Source of the DNA: Littorina saxatilis
Lineage: Eukaryota > Mollusca > Gastropoda > Littorinimorpha > Littorinidae
Reading direction: 5' to 3'
DNA: 64,000 nucleotides
Assembly: GCF_037325665.1 (NCBI RefSeq)
Contig: NC_090251.1
Span: 21,707,948-21,771,947, forward strand
Numbering within the stretch: position 1 is the first letter of the stretch; every line of letters starts with the position of its first letter. Under the pieces are notes generated by a model. That model was not told where the DNA came from, searched no databases, and saw only the letters and a program-made list of their open reading frames with translations. Shown one piece after another: positions 50,817 to 62,497 of this stretch. The position numbers and the translations under genes are program-made.

Positions 50817-53800
50817 TTAAGCAGACTCAGATTTCTCCGATTTTTCTTCTGATTTTTCTTCCGTCTTCTCCTCAGTCTTCTCCTCTGTCGTTTTCACTTT
50901 CTTGGTCGGACTCTCATCCTCACCATTCTCTTCCTCTGCAGTCCTCTTCTCGGCTGCTGTCTCTTTGGTTTCTTCTGCAATAGAAAACGAAAGGTGAGGT
51001 GAAATGTAGTTACTCCAGAAAAAGCTCTGCCTTCATGCACATCCACAATAACCTGCTAGTAAATTAAAATTCACGGTTTTTTTTACTAAACAGTTTTGAC
51101 CCAGACATTGGCCTTCTACACATATTGTGTTGAATCTGCACTGTTGCTAGCCCAGGCCAATTGAATGCAAGATAGATTTGGAAATGTGTTCTAACTAGCA
51201 TTTTTTGTGGACATAATTTCTCAACTGACGTATGTTCTCCGTGTCTGGGAACAACACTGCACATATGCACATCCATCATTGTTTATGAAAGGGATAGATT
51301 AGTGTACTGAACCTTTGCCGGATGCCGCTTTTGACTACACACTCCCGACGATGCGGGTTTGTCTGAACCCATACATTTGAAAGAGGGTTTTTACCGTTTA
51401 TTCCTCGAACGACGATGCGGGTTTGTCTGAACCCATACATTTGAAAGAGGGTTTTTACCGTTTATTTCTCTAACGACGGGGTGGGTTCAGGGAAACCCAC
51501 AGCGCTACTTCAGTGGGTGCATCGAGTTTCTCCCTTCACCGACCTCTTGCAGGGGAGGGAGAGACTGAGAGACTAAGAAAAAGAGAGAGACTAAGAAAGA
51601 GAGAGACTAAGAAAGAGAGAGAGACTAAGAAAGAGAGAGAGACTAAGAAAGAGAGAGAAAGAAAGAGAGAGACTAAGAAAGAGAGAGAGAGACTAAGAAA
51701 GAGAGAGAGAGAGACTAAGAAAGAGAGAGAGAGACTAAGAGAGACAAATAAAGAGAGAGACAAATAAAGAGAGAGACTAAGAAAGAGAGAGAGACTAAGA
51801 AAGAGAGAGAAGAGACTAAGAAAGAGAGAGAGAGACTAAGAAAGAGAGAGAGAGACTAAGAAAGAGAGAGAGAGAGAGAGACTAAGAAAGAGAGAGAGAG
51901 AAAGAGAGAGAGACTAAGAAAGAGAGAGAGAGACAAAGAAAGAGAGAGAGAGAGACTAAGAAAGAGAGACTAAGAAAGAGAGAGAGAGAGAAAGAGAGAC
52001 TAAGAAAGAGAGAGAGAGACAAAGAAAGAGAGAAAGAGAGACTAAGAAAGAGAGAGAGAGAGACTAAGAAAGAGAGAGACTAAGAAAGAGAGAGAGAGAG
52101 ACTAAGAAAGAGAGAGAGAAAGAGAGACTAAGAGAGAGACTAAGAAAGAGAGAGAGAGACTAAGAAAGAGAGAGAGAAAAAGAGACTAAGAAAGAGAGAG
52201 AGAAAAAGAGACTAAGAAAGAGAGAGAGACTAAGAGAGAGAGAGACATACAGAGAGAGAGAGAGAGACTAAGAGAGAGAGACTAAGAAAGAGAGAGACTA
52301 AGAAAGAGAGAGAGAGACTAAGAGAGAGAGAGAGACTAAGAAAGAGAGAGAGACTAAGAAAGAGAGAGAGAGAGACTAAGAAAGAGAGAGAGAGACTAAG
52401 AAAGAGAGAGACTAAGAAAGAGAGAGAGAAAGAAAGAGAGAGAGAAAGAGAGAGACTAAGAGAGAGAGACAGAGAGAGAGAGACAGAGAGAGAGAGACAG
52501 AGACAGACAGTCAGATAGACGGATACACAGACAAACAAACAGAGCAACTGACAACAGACAGAGAGATACGGACAGACAGACAGAGAGACAGACAGTCTCT
52601 TGGAGACAAACAGGCAGACAGACACTGTTCCGCCGCTTTGGTAATTATGGGTGTAGCAGAACCCGCGCCGTCGGCAGAGGGATAGTTACAATCACTACTA
52701 CTCTTTAAAAGTATGGGTTTGTGTGAACCCGCGCCATCGGTAGTGTTTATGTAAATTATCATAATCAATTAATTTTAATGTTTTGTCATGTACACACTAA
52801 AAATTTGCAGACAGAGCAAATTAGGTGTGTAAGAGATACTTAAAATTTCAAAACGATACCTTTAATGGTTCCAGAGTTACAATGATTTTAGTGTGTCTCT
52901 GGGTACAGGTGAACCCAGGAAGCACGGCAAAGGTTAAAGGCACAGTAAGCCTCCCGTAAACCATCACAGAGCTCCCCGAGCGTCTACATACAGTACAAGC
53001 ATACTTCCATTTGAACGCTCACCGAACGGGAACATCCTGGCTGCTTTTTGTCGAGCGTGAGAAATTTTCAAAGAATTTATTTTCGTGGACTTGGCCCAAC
53101 AACAATGGCGCCTCGTTTTGGTGCTGGACGGCTGTTATCAGAGATGAGATTCCCTAAAAGTGTTTTGGGAGGAAATTATTTGGCGGGGGTCTGGGGGCCC
53201 CAGTGGGGTCCAGGGGTCAAAGCCCCCTGAACCTGAAGATTTGTTGACACTTTGACCATAAAAAAAAGATCGGAGATTTGATCTGGAAAATCGACTTTAG
53301 GGTTGTAGGTAGGACTTTACAGATCGAATCCAATGGAACCACAACAACTACTCTACCCCCCCCCCCCCCCCCCCCATTTTTTCTCAACGGATTTAGACGA
53401 TTCAGAAAAATGGTCCTGGGAACAAACTTTTGAATTGGCGGAAGAATCTCATCCCTGTGTTATACCGGAAATCACGCCCGGACAGTAAGCCTCCCGTAAA
53501 CCATCACAGATACTGTCAGGCTTTTACACACAGTACAAACACCCTTCCATTCGAACGCTCACCAAACGGGAACATCCTAGGTGCCCTACGTAAAGAGCGA
53601 GCAATTTTTAAAGAATTAATTTTGTCTGGAACACTTTTTGGACCCATCATGAACTCGGGTCAAACATGAGTTACTTCCCTTCGGGTCTCATTCTATCGAT
53701 GTAAACTGGCGATAGCCGTGAATCGATTATCAAAATGTTTTTGGACCGTGGTGCGTTTTTGCGCTAGACCTAACTTTTAAAATCTAAATAATAAATTGAC

Positions 53801-56800
53801 AGCTTGTTACACAAACATTCTTTAATCATAAAAGAATTCTTTTTTCATCAAGACAAGATCAGTACAATTCGAAGTTGTGAAAGTTTGAAAAAAGAAAAGC
53901 CCGGAAGCAGGGTCACAGCAGACGACGGTTTATCAGTGCATATCGCCGTTCCTCTCAACAGTCAAAAGCCATCGCTCGAGTTCTTGTGAACCACAGCCGT
54001 TTGTTTCGTGCATAAAAACGTGCTATTGTAAATAAGTTTGTTTGTTTATTTGTTGCTTAACGTCCAGCCGACTACGCAGAGCCATATCAGGACGAGGAAG
54101 GGGGGGATGAAGGGGGCCACTTGTCAAGTGATTCCTGTTTACAAATGCACTGACCCATTACTTGTGTCCCAGCAGGCTTTAGTAAAACTAAATTAATACC
54201 TACTGGAAGATTACCAGTTTCCAGTATGTTAAAATAGGCTTAACCTATCTACTGCTGGACTTACATCAGAACACTAACAGATTAAACTATACATGAATCG
54301 CGAGACAAGCGGCAAGAGAAGAGATTTTTGGAAAAAATACAGGTGAATGAGCAAGAAGGCAGAAAAAAGAAAAGAATTCATGAAGAAAAAGAGAGCATGA
54401 CAGGAAAGAGGAACCAAAAATCTACCTAACAGCAAACTAGAAAGCTCCTGCGGTTCCAAAAACAGGAGGGGCCTTTAATTTCATAACCGCAGTGCCCCAC
54501 TGCGGGAATTGTAAATAAGCTCACATCGAGTCGCATTCAAATGACTAACTGACGACTACATTGTGAAAAAGGGAAACTGGATCACACGGGTTCACGATGG
54601 CTCAGGGGTAAGATAAACCACGCAAAAATAAATTCAAAATTGCTCGCTCTTTACGTAGGCCACCTAGGATGTTCCCGTTTGGTGAGCGTTCAAATGGAAT
54701 GGTGTTTGTACTGTGTGTAAAAGCCTGACCGTATCTGTGATGGTTTACGGGAGGCTTACTGTGCCTTTAACCTTCACCAGATCACACTTTGCGACTAAAC
54801 AATCCAGATGATGTGGGTCAACTTTAAAAAATATGGGTCGTACATGACGCTCGTCATGCAACAGGGGTAAAGTCTTTACTGCCTCTTTGCAGAGTGTGGG
54901 CCATACACGACCCACGTCATCCGAACAAGGATAAACACAGTAAAATACTATCTTCAATTCCATTTGGGTCTTCCACAACGCACAACATCCAGACAGTGTA
55001 GTTTAAATGACGTCATTGTTCCTTTGTTTACGCAGATAATCCTTTCAAAATTTGTCGATAGGAAGGTTATATTGGTGTTTGAGAATAACATGAAGTCTTA
55101 ATCCAAAACTCCCAATAATTTTGTTTTGGAGATAGACATGTTTGTGAGGCTCTGGGTCGTGGACGACTCAGAAAGCACGGTTTAGGTTAAACAAGAAAAA
55201 CAAATGCTTTATACGACTCTTCATCATTTCCCATTATGGTGAAACCCCCTCCCCCTAATAAAAGACTTAAAATCCTCACCCCACCCTAGTAGAAGACACC
55301 CTCCCTTTCCAACATTTTCATACTGTGACTTTGAAATTGTACGGAAAAAAGTCAAATCTGAAATTTGGAGGCGCAAGCTTCAAAACAGAGAAATCCCAAA
55401 TGTTTTTATGAAACAAACCTCACTATGACCCCAAACGAGGGTTGACTAAACCCTAAAAGTGTGCAAAGTTTCAGAGCTCTAGAGGGTGGACAGAGTTGAA
55501 TTTAAATTTCCCTTGCATTGGCTGGAAAACTGTACGCTGACTCGGTCTCGTTCCCTAACGGAAGATTGCCGATACAACTAAAATCCACTTTCCATCTGAG
55601 GGTGACCATGTCCAGCAGCAAGCCCCCCACTGCAATAACGGAGGATTCATGTGTAAAAACAAATCTGATCCAGTGAGAACAGCAAAGAAAGAAAATCAAG
55701 AACAGAAGCTCAGAGCTTGAAACCATGACTCGAGGCAACTGCACACATTCAGATGTTTACCTGTTTTTGTGGCTTCAGCCTCTTCTGTGGAAGCATTGTC
55801 ATTTTTGTCTCCCTCAGCCTCCTCCTTCTCCTCATCTTTCTTCTCTTCTGTGGACTCAGCCTCAACTGGCTTATCAGCCTGAAAACCAACGCATCAAATA
55901 TTAACAACTGATAACAAATGATAAAGATATTAACCCTTACACTGGTGCAATTCTGTAACACATGTTACATAGCCACTGGTGAATTAACAGAGAAACATAA
56001 AGAAAAACGGTCATAGGTTTTCGCATCCATGGGAGGTAATCGGAACCAAACAAACAGACTGAGCCAGTAGCGCGACATGTCGTGACAGTATAGTAAAGTA
56101 GCGCGACATATGACAACCAGCCTAAGGGTCAAGTTAAAGTGAAAAGGCTGTTCAATTATAATGTATAGACTAACAGAGGAAAAACAATTGGTTAACACAG
56201 GCTTATTACAATCTGCCTGTTATGATACAAAGATGTTGGCTGAACAAGGCACTTCATTGGACATCCTGAACTCGGGTCAAGCTCATTCTCTCCCTGACCG
56301 GATGCTAGTCCTAAAATACAGTTATCTCCCATATGGTTTTCGCGAGCACTGATCTAAATTGAGATCAGTGTTCGCGAGACGAAAATGATTGCAGATTGGC
56401 CGACTTTGACAGTGATCTCCGTTCTGTTCTTCAGTTATGATATAAGGCATCCTGTCAGGGAGAGAATGAGCCGAACTCATTTTGACCTGAGTTCAGGATG
56501 CTTCATTGGGCTTATAGAATAAAAACAAATCCTGACAGCAGAACTCGCTTAATGAGCCATAGCTCGCTTTACAATTACAGTGAAGACAATATTTTGAGCA
56601 TAACTGTTCAAAAATTGAGCTTAACTGTTCTGTCCGTGGGGCAGGAATTAGAAAACTGCTTAAATAAGGGAGATAATCCATGGTTGAACACGGAGACCAT
56701 GGCAAAAGCAAGTAAGGCTTACCTCCTCCTTCTGTGCTTTCACATCCTCGACCGTCTTTTCCTTTATTTCGGGCGTGGTCTGTGCAGACTCGGTTTTTTC

Positions 56801-57466
56801 GACCGCAACTTCCTGCCTGAAAGACAATTGGCCACAAATTAGTACAATATCACGGTACAATTTAACTCCAACAACTTGTGGAAGGCGAATTAATTTCCCA
56901 TTTATCAAGCGCTGATCACAGAATCCTCCCCCCCCCCCCCCCCCCCCCTTTAATCCACCCATTCTGGCTTCGGTCAAAACCTCCCACAAAAAGTAACTTA
57001 CAAAAAGTCCCAGTCCACTTCAAAATCCACAATACAACATTTGTAACAACCACTGCCGTAGTTCTGTTTAGCTGAATGTCGACTGGAGAAAAAAAATCGA
57101 TGAACACTCAGCGCGGCCCTCAACACTGTGACGTCACGAATAAATTCATACCGCTGTTTTTCTTGGGGAAACGGGATACAACGTATTATCATACATGATT
57201 TTCAACAAGTTTGTATAAGAATCCAAAACTTAAGACACATGTCATATCTATATCAGCCTGAAAAGTCACTAGGCCCATTGTTTCTTTCATCCGAGTTGAA
57301 CCTTTGTGTACAGGATTTAGGTCACAGCAAACACGCTGCTTCCATGCCGGTCCCTTTTGGAGAAGGAACAAAATCACAGAAAAACAAAAGGTACATTTAC
57401 AAAATGACTTAAAATGTACAATTCAACATATCTAACATCTTTTACAACTTACTTTTCACCAGGCAT
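50817..57466 (-). CDS. prothymosin-alpha-like acidic nuclear protein, 4 coding exons
   Basis: Coding exons on the minus strand: 57466-57453, 56816-56723, 55878-55761, 50974-50817; total 384 nt, 127 aa, with matching phases and GT/AG borders throughout. The protein is almost entirely Glu, Lys, Thr, Ala and Asp, with no predicted fold. Residues 19-31 (TPEIKEKTVEDVK) resemble the conserved N-terminal EI..KDLKEK of prothymosin alpha. Residues 85-104 carry a bipartite nuclear signal, KR, a 12-residue acidic spacer, then TKKVKT, in the same layout as prothymosin's KRAAEDD...TKKQKT. A Lys/Glu-rich tail of 23 residues follows, longer than in vertebrates. Prothymosins are intrinsically disordered histone-H1-binding chaperones. 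A generic acidic disordered protein cannot be excluded. It shares a short intergenic region with COMMD9. Confidence 0.75.
51347..51490. repeat. two-copy direct repeat, about 72 bp unit
   Basis: ACGATGCGGGTTTGTCTGAA then CCCATACATTTGAAAGAGGG and TTTTTACCGTTTATT occur twice. Related GGGTTTGTGTGAACCCGCGC phrases recur at 52640-52740, on the far side of the GA satellite. Confidence 0.85.
51550..52520. repeat. GA-rich satellite, about 1 kb
   Basis: An array of AGAGAGAGACTAAGAAAG-type units of variable length, one strand almost all purine. It lies in intron 3 of the prothymosin-like gene. Open frames across it are low-complexity shadows. Confidence 0.95.
52934..54770. mobile_element. TTAA-flanked element(s) with long inverted arms
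   Basis: TTAA then AGGCACAGTAAGCCTCCCGT at 52934 is answered by ACGGGAGGCTTACTGTGCCT then TTAA ending at 54770. A second direct-orientation arm begins at about 53485, and it is closer to the right arm than the first is (both contain CACCAAACGGGAACATCCTA). This suggests two overlapping or nested insertions of one family. There is no transposase. Arms are about 150 bp. Confidence 0.65.
54025..54519 (-). mobile_element. retroposon family C with 12-bp target duplication
   Basis: ATTGTAAATAAG at 54025-54036 and 54508-54519 flanks a 471-bp insert. The minus strand starts CCCGCAGTGGGGCACTGCGG, which is not tRNA-like. It ends TTGACAAGTGGCCCCCTTCA ... CTGCGTAGTCGGCTGGACGT then TAAGCAACAAATAAACAAAC. 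The last 100 nt align with the family B tail. It is inserted in the TTAA-flanked element. Confidence 0.85.
54771..55500. other. unassigned intron sequence of the prothymosin-like gene
   Basis: No recognised coding sequence or terminal repeat. Short related phrases occur (GGGTCGTACATGACGCTCGT and GGGCCATACACGACCCACGT at about 54834 and 54898). Confidence 0.4.
55932..56130. mobile_element. small TTAA-type MITE
   Basis: TTAA then CCCTTACACTGG at the left; CCAGCCTAAGGG then TCAA at the right (one mismatch in the duplication). Internal repeats of AGCGCGACAT occur. It lies in intron 2 of the prothymosin-like gene. A related fragment lies at 49933-50065. Confidence 0.6.
56250..56519. repeat. foldback repeat with inner hairpin
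   Basis: The outer arms (about 56250-56305 and 56448-56519) pair through ACATCCTGAACTCGGGTCAA and ATTCTCTCCCTGACCGGATG. An inner hairpin at 56341-56376 has 15-bp arms, CGCGAGCACTGATCT and its inverse with one mismatch. Confidence 0.8.
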
Positions 57467-57887
57467 GATGATATATTTGTAGAACACAAATTTTTTGGCA
57501 GACACAAACGCACGCTTCTTTCCTCCTTCGCGGACAAAGACACAGAGAATGCAGACGACCGCCGTTTAGATTCCCGCCCAAATTCGGCTCATAATTTGGT
57601 CACATGACAACGTTACACTATCTGATTGGTTATTTCAACTCTCATTTTCATAAATGAGTGTAGCGCATGCGCTCTTTCCTCTGATGTCATGGGAAATTTT
57701 GGGCGGCAAATAGCTTCGGCAGTTTCCGTAGTGCCAATCGCAAGGCGTCGGGCGATTCCGCCGTAATAGACGAAGCTGTGCGAAACTTCCGCAGATTTTT
57801 CTTCACTCACTTCCGGTCATACCTTTTCGTCTGCCCCAGGAAGCAGACGACACTTTACTTCAATTCTACATTTTTGGTTGCCTAAGA
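57467..57887. promoter_or_regulatory. bidirectional promoter of the prothymosin-like gene and COMMD9
   Basis: 421 bp separate the two start codons. Sites visible: TTCCCGCC (57571, E2F-like), ATTTTGGGCGG (about 57693, inverse E2F-like), GATTGG (57623, inverted CCAAT) and GCGCATGCGC (57663, NRF1-like palindrome). There is no TATA box. This is typical of a shared housekeeping promoter. Confidence 0.6.
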
Positions 57888-59351
57888 ATGACATGTGATT
57901 ACAGCGTATTGGAGTGCCTTCTGAAGGTGGCTTTGAACACGTTTCTTTGATTTGAAAGAATTAATACTGCAATCAAATAGGTTTTCTGATGTACAAGAGC
58001 TCTGGCATCGTACTAGTCACACCCCCTTTTATACAGCCTGACGATAAGACTGAATAAATCAGAGATACGTAGAAACAATCTAGAAACAAGTCAGAGGAGG
58101 ACAGATGCTCAGTTATTCAAGTTTGTCACAGTAATAAAAAAAGAGATACAATAGAATTGGCGAGGTTGTGGAGTGTAAAACGTATTACATGCTATGTGAT
58201 TCATAGTTTGAGATAATGAAGTTTTTCAACTGTTCATCACCGACTTTTGGGAATTGGGTAATCATGGTGCAGTCCTGGTGAAGCAAATGATGCAATGTAA
58301 CCTAAACAAATGTTAGAGTGTATGGTGTTGTGGATCTCATTCTCATCCTCATACTGTTGTACACTTTTTCCGTATATTGATGATATAATTATTATTACCA
58401 GCGATGAGGTTTATATAAATATGTGCCTACCTTGTGAATTGTGCAAGAGGGGGATAGTTGTCACAAGGCAACCGACCACATACACCTCCCACAATCATAT
58501 ATTGACACAAACACTCAGACTCAGATCTGGACCTTCCCGAGAAAGTGAGACAGCGGCTTGGGGGGGGGGGCATTTGAAAGGGGTATTTTGGGTCTCTCAA
58601 GAAAAACAAGTCGCGTAAGGCGAAAATACAATATTTAGTCAAGTAGCTGTCGAACTCACAGAATGAAACTGAACGCAATGCAACGCAGCAAGACCGTATA
58701 CTCGTAGTCCACCGCTCACGGCATAGGCAGTGAAATTGACAAGAAGAGCGGGGTAGTAGTTGCGCTAAGAAGGATAGCACGCTTTTCTGTACCTCTCTTT
58801 GTTTTAACTTTCTGAGCGTGTTTTTAATCCAAACATATCATATCTATATGTTTTTGGAATCAGGAACCGACAAGGAATAAGATGAAAGTGTTTTTAAATT
58901 GATTTTGACAATTTAATTTTAATAATAATTTTTATATTTTTAATTTTCAGAGCTTGTTTTTAATCTGAATATAATATATTTATATGTTTTTGGAATCAGA
59001 AAATGATGGAGAATAAGATGAACGTAAATTTGGATCGTTTTATAAATTTTTATTTTTTTTTACAATTTTCAGATTTTTAATGACCAAAGTCATTAATTAA
59101 TTTTTAAGCCACCAAGCTGAAATGCAATACCAAAGTCCGGGCTTCGTCGAAGATTACTTGACCAATATTTCAACCAATTTGGTTGAAAAATGAGGGCGTG
59201 ACAGTGCCGCCTCAACTTTCACGAAAAGCCGGATATGACGTCATCAAAGACATTTATCAAAAAAATGAAAAAAACGTTCGGGGATTTCATACCCAGGAAC
59301 TCTCATGTCAAATTTCATAAAGATCGGTCCAGTAGTTTAGTCTGAATCGCT

Positions 59352-59394
<43 letters not shown>

Positions 59395-62300
59395 TACACC
59401 ATACCCTCGTTTCGATTCCCCCTCGATGTTAAAATATTTAGTCAAAACTTGACTAAATATAAAAAGTACATTGGCAGGGACACATATTAAAGCTGTGGTC
59501 TATTTATGACTTTCCGGGGCTACGAGGTTGAAAAATAGGGACAAAATCATGTACAGATTTCCGTACAGCAAACACTACCCGAAACCCCACCTATACGGCG
59601 TGTATGACCTTGAGAGCTTCAGTCAACGCTTGCATTTTGCAGTGGTAACATCTGGTTTGCTCTCGCAGAGCTGAGCATAATTGTCAAGAAGGAACGAGCA
59701 GAAAAAATAAACGACTTGGCAGGGATTCGAACTCGGGGCCTCGAAATGTCGGGGCCGATGTCTTAACCGCTAGGCCACTTCACCAGTCACAGTGTTGTCA
59801 AAGATAACAAATTGATAATTTTATATCATTCTACGCTTGAATTACCATTCATGCGTTGCAAAAACGTAAAAATTGACATTAAAATTTGCCTTTATTTGCA
59901 AACATGTTTTACGGAATCGCAGTACATGTTTACACCGTCATGCTACATGGCATTCGCGCCATGCAAATAGCTGCAATATCTCTATTTACAACATGCAAGA
60001 AAATGACAAGAACAGTAATTGAATCTTTCCAAAGCTTTGTGCAGTTAAAACCAGACATCTAAGAAATAGTTATATACAGCCTGTTCCAAAAGAAACGCAA
60101 CCAACCTGTTTCCAAAATCAAAGTGCAAAATTTATTTCGCAAATAATATTTCATGAAGTTACATATTTCATTTTTGGTACATTTCCAAATCACAACATGT
60201 GGAACAAAACAGGTTTAACAATAAAAGTGGAAAACAATGACAATTGAAGCACAATTTATGTCCCTTTTCTGCACTCTGTGGTCAGTGCAATGTAGGTTGA
60301 TCTGACACTCGTCACTGAAAACCACAGAATCCCATTCTCGTCACCAGTTTCTATGGGCTGTTGTCCAGTTTCGGCGGAGCAGACGGTGTCGTTGTGTCAA
60401 GATCTGGCCTCGATAAGGTCTCCGGCAACGCAAATTGCTTCTTCTAAGCACTCTTGAGATAGTCTGCGGGCTTGTGACTCTTCCTTGGGCATTAACAGTC
60501 TGTCTCCCTACTGCTCTTGCACTTTGGAAGGGATTTTGGCGGTAACTTCGCACAATGAAGCGTTCTTGTCGAGCAGTGAGGGCGGAAGGCCGTCCTGACC
60601 TGGGAGTATCATCTGTGCTACCTGTCACCCTCAACCGAATGACTAGACGAGAAATGGTGGATTTGTGAACATTCATGACCTGACTCAGTGACTGCTTGGG
60701 CCGTTTGGCCAGCGGCAAGCATGCCAATAGCACGCTCTCTTTCATTTTTAGACAAACGAGGCATTCTGCCGTCAGGCCAGCTGAAGAAGTCACTGCTATT
60801 GTCTACTGTATTGCCAGCTCAGTTGAAACTTGATCCATTCACAAACACGTGGGCACTGTTCACGTGCGATGTTAATTTCACCCTCTCCACATTAGAGGGC
60901 AGTGACTGGTGACCAATTAAAAACGCTCGGCAGACAGCTGTCTAATTTGTTGTGTGTCGTGTGTTTGAGTTGTCCCTATGTCGTCACGTATGTAACTCCA
61001 TGAAATATTATTTGCAAAATAAATTTTGCACTTTGATTTTGCAAACAGGTTGGTTGCGTTTCTTTTGGAACAGGCTGTATGTATTCACTTCTGAACAATG
61101 GGCGAATAGAGATATAAATCATGCTGCTTCAAGAATAACATAACATGAATTCATATCAATGTTTTTCCTTCTTTTTCTCAATTGGCGCAGTAGCCTATTG
61201 GTTAGGACATGAGACACGAAGTCTCGAGGTCGAGAGTTCGAATCTTCGCCGGGGCGTTTATTTTTTCCCCTTGATCTCTCTTGAAGATAAAATATTATCA
61301 GTCTTGAGAGAGCAAACCGGATGTTATCCCTGCAAAATTCAAGCGTTGACTGAAGCTCTCAAGGTCATACACGCCGTATAGGTGGGATTTCGGGTAGCGT
61401 TTGCTGTACAGAATTCTGTACATGATTGTATCCCTATTTTTCAACCTCGTAGCCCCGGAAAGTCATAAATAGACCACAGCTTTAATGCCATGTACACTTT
61501 GTACAACTTCAGATTAATGCTAGCTGAGACTCCCCCCCCCCCCCCCCTTTTTTTTTCCAATTCACATATAAAGGTCCAAGTTCACCATTTTTGTTTTACA
61601 GGCACCTTCCAAGGCAGAGGTGGTGAAATTGTGTCGTGAAGTGTTCACTGCAGTCAACAGGAGCACTGTGCAGCTACCAGACACCCTTCTTTCTCACTGC
61701 CAGCAAACTCTGCAATTAACACAACCACAGGCTCGCACTGTAAGATATTTTCATGTGCAGTGGAGGCTGTGTGAGACACTGACTCATTTGCTTTTTTTTA
61801 AATCAATCTGTGTCAGTGTCATAAATTGTAGATCATACGTATTTTTGGGGTGGACAGATAACATGAAATGAAATGTGCCAACTGTAAGCTCAGTTTTTGT
61901 GATACTGTGGTTATAATGCAACAACAAATATGTGTATGCAAGATTTGGACATCACTCTTCACTTGCTGTGTGAGTCTGCTTACAAAGAACTTTAAGATAT
62001 CTCTTTCAGTAATCACAGTGAGTCTCTCAATGTTCAGAGCAAGTGGATTCCAGTACAGAGGTTATGCCTCAGTCTTCAGTCACCGATGAATCTTTATTTT
62101 TATTTTCCTAATCCGCATTGATCTTACCCTTAGCTTGTTGATTATCACTTAATTTTGGCATAAATGAGGACTTCTGAAGGATCAATTTTGTGTAAGCCAA
62201 TACATTTGGACCTATACTTTTATTCAGTTCAGGTCCAACTGACCTGTTGTCCTCCAAGTCTTGGAACAATGCTTATTTACTAGAGTTTTATCAACTGTTC

Positions 62301-62497
62301 AGGTTGTAGTGAAGGCATTTTGTTCAAGTATTTGGCTCTGTTTAATTGTGAAGTTGGATGATAGGAAGGTTTCAAGTTCATTATTATTTCTGAGCTTGTC
62401 CTTTTATTTCAGTTTGTGCAGAGCCTTGGTTCCATTCTCAAGCGTGCAGTGTTCCAGGGATCCACAGATCCGCATGAAGTTGTGGCCTTATTTCCAG
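57888..62497 (+). CDS. COMMD9: COMM domain-containing protein 9 (COMMD9), 5' part
   Basis: COMMD9 is a subunit of the Commander complex that recycles endosomal cargo. Coding exons seen: 57888-57926, 61602-61739, 62413-62497, encoding 87 residues plus one base of the next codon. Human COMMD9 is 198 aa and reaches the same motif near residue 87, so the C-terminal COMM domain lies beyond the window. Matching features: LECLLK then SKAEVVKLCREVF (human LQSLLK..SKDVVRQLCQESF), the helical stretch TLQLTQPQARTFVQSLGSI, and ALFP at the end of exon 3 (human LALFPE). The short first exon gives MTCDYSVLECLLK, spliced in phase 0 with donor AAG|GTGGCT. Intron 1 (3.7 kb) contains element copy 3 and a tRNA-armed inverted repeat. 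No further exon was recognised up to 64000. Confidence 0.83.
58607..59459 (-). mobile_element. high-copy 0.87 kb element, copy 3
   Basis: Inverse orientation to 2184-3053. It starts CAAGTCGCGTAAGGCGAAAA and ends TTTAGTCAAAACTTGACTAAA. It is full length, and by eye close to copy 1 through most of its length, which suggests a recently active family. Confidence 0.85.
59462..61505. mobile_element. inverted pair of tRNA-headed arms enclosing a Tc1-like element
   Basis: The left arm (about 59462-59790) and right arm (about 61185-61505) are inverted copies of about 300 bp. Each has a tRNA-like head at its inner end (B-box GAGTTCGAATCCCTG, as the inverse, on the left; GAGTTCGAATCTTCG on the right). 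Each ends outward in AGCTGTGGTCTATTTATGAC with TTAA and a GTACAT-type flank. Either these are two SINEs of one family inserted head to head, or a single inverted-repeat element with tRNA-derived arms. Confidence 0.7.
60075..61080 (-). mobile_element. Tc1-like DNA transposon, internally deleted
   Basis: TA-flanked, with termini CAGCCTGTTCCAAAAGAAAC and its inverse; 1,002 bp (60077-61078), against 1.3-1.7 kb for intact Tc1 elements. A minus-strand frame at 60793-60341 encodes 150 aa. It has a paired-like DNA-binding part (SLSQVMNVHKSTISRLVIRL, then GRPSALTARQERFIVR and PQTISRVLRRSNLRCRRPYR) typical of Tc1 transposases. An in-frame TGA follows at about 60338-60340. Sequence after it still reads WDSVVFSDECQINL, the first catalytic-Asp block, and then runs to the end, so the remaining catalytic domain is missing. 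It cannot transpose on its own. Confidence 0.88.

Noticed and set aside
51513-52625. Arg/Glu/Lys-rich and Leu/Ser-rich open frames
   Set aside because: Translations of GA/CT satellite in different frames, not genes.
61180-61255. Functional tRNA gene on the plus strand
   Set aside because: A- and B-box-like segments are present but the acceptor stem does not pair convincingly; an inverted copy at 59720-59790 shows it is a SINE-type head.
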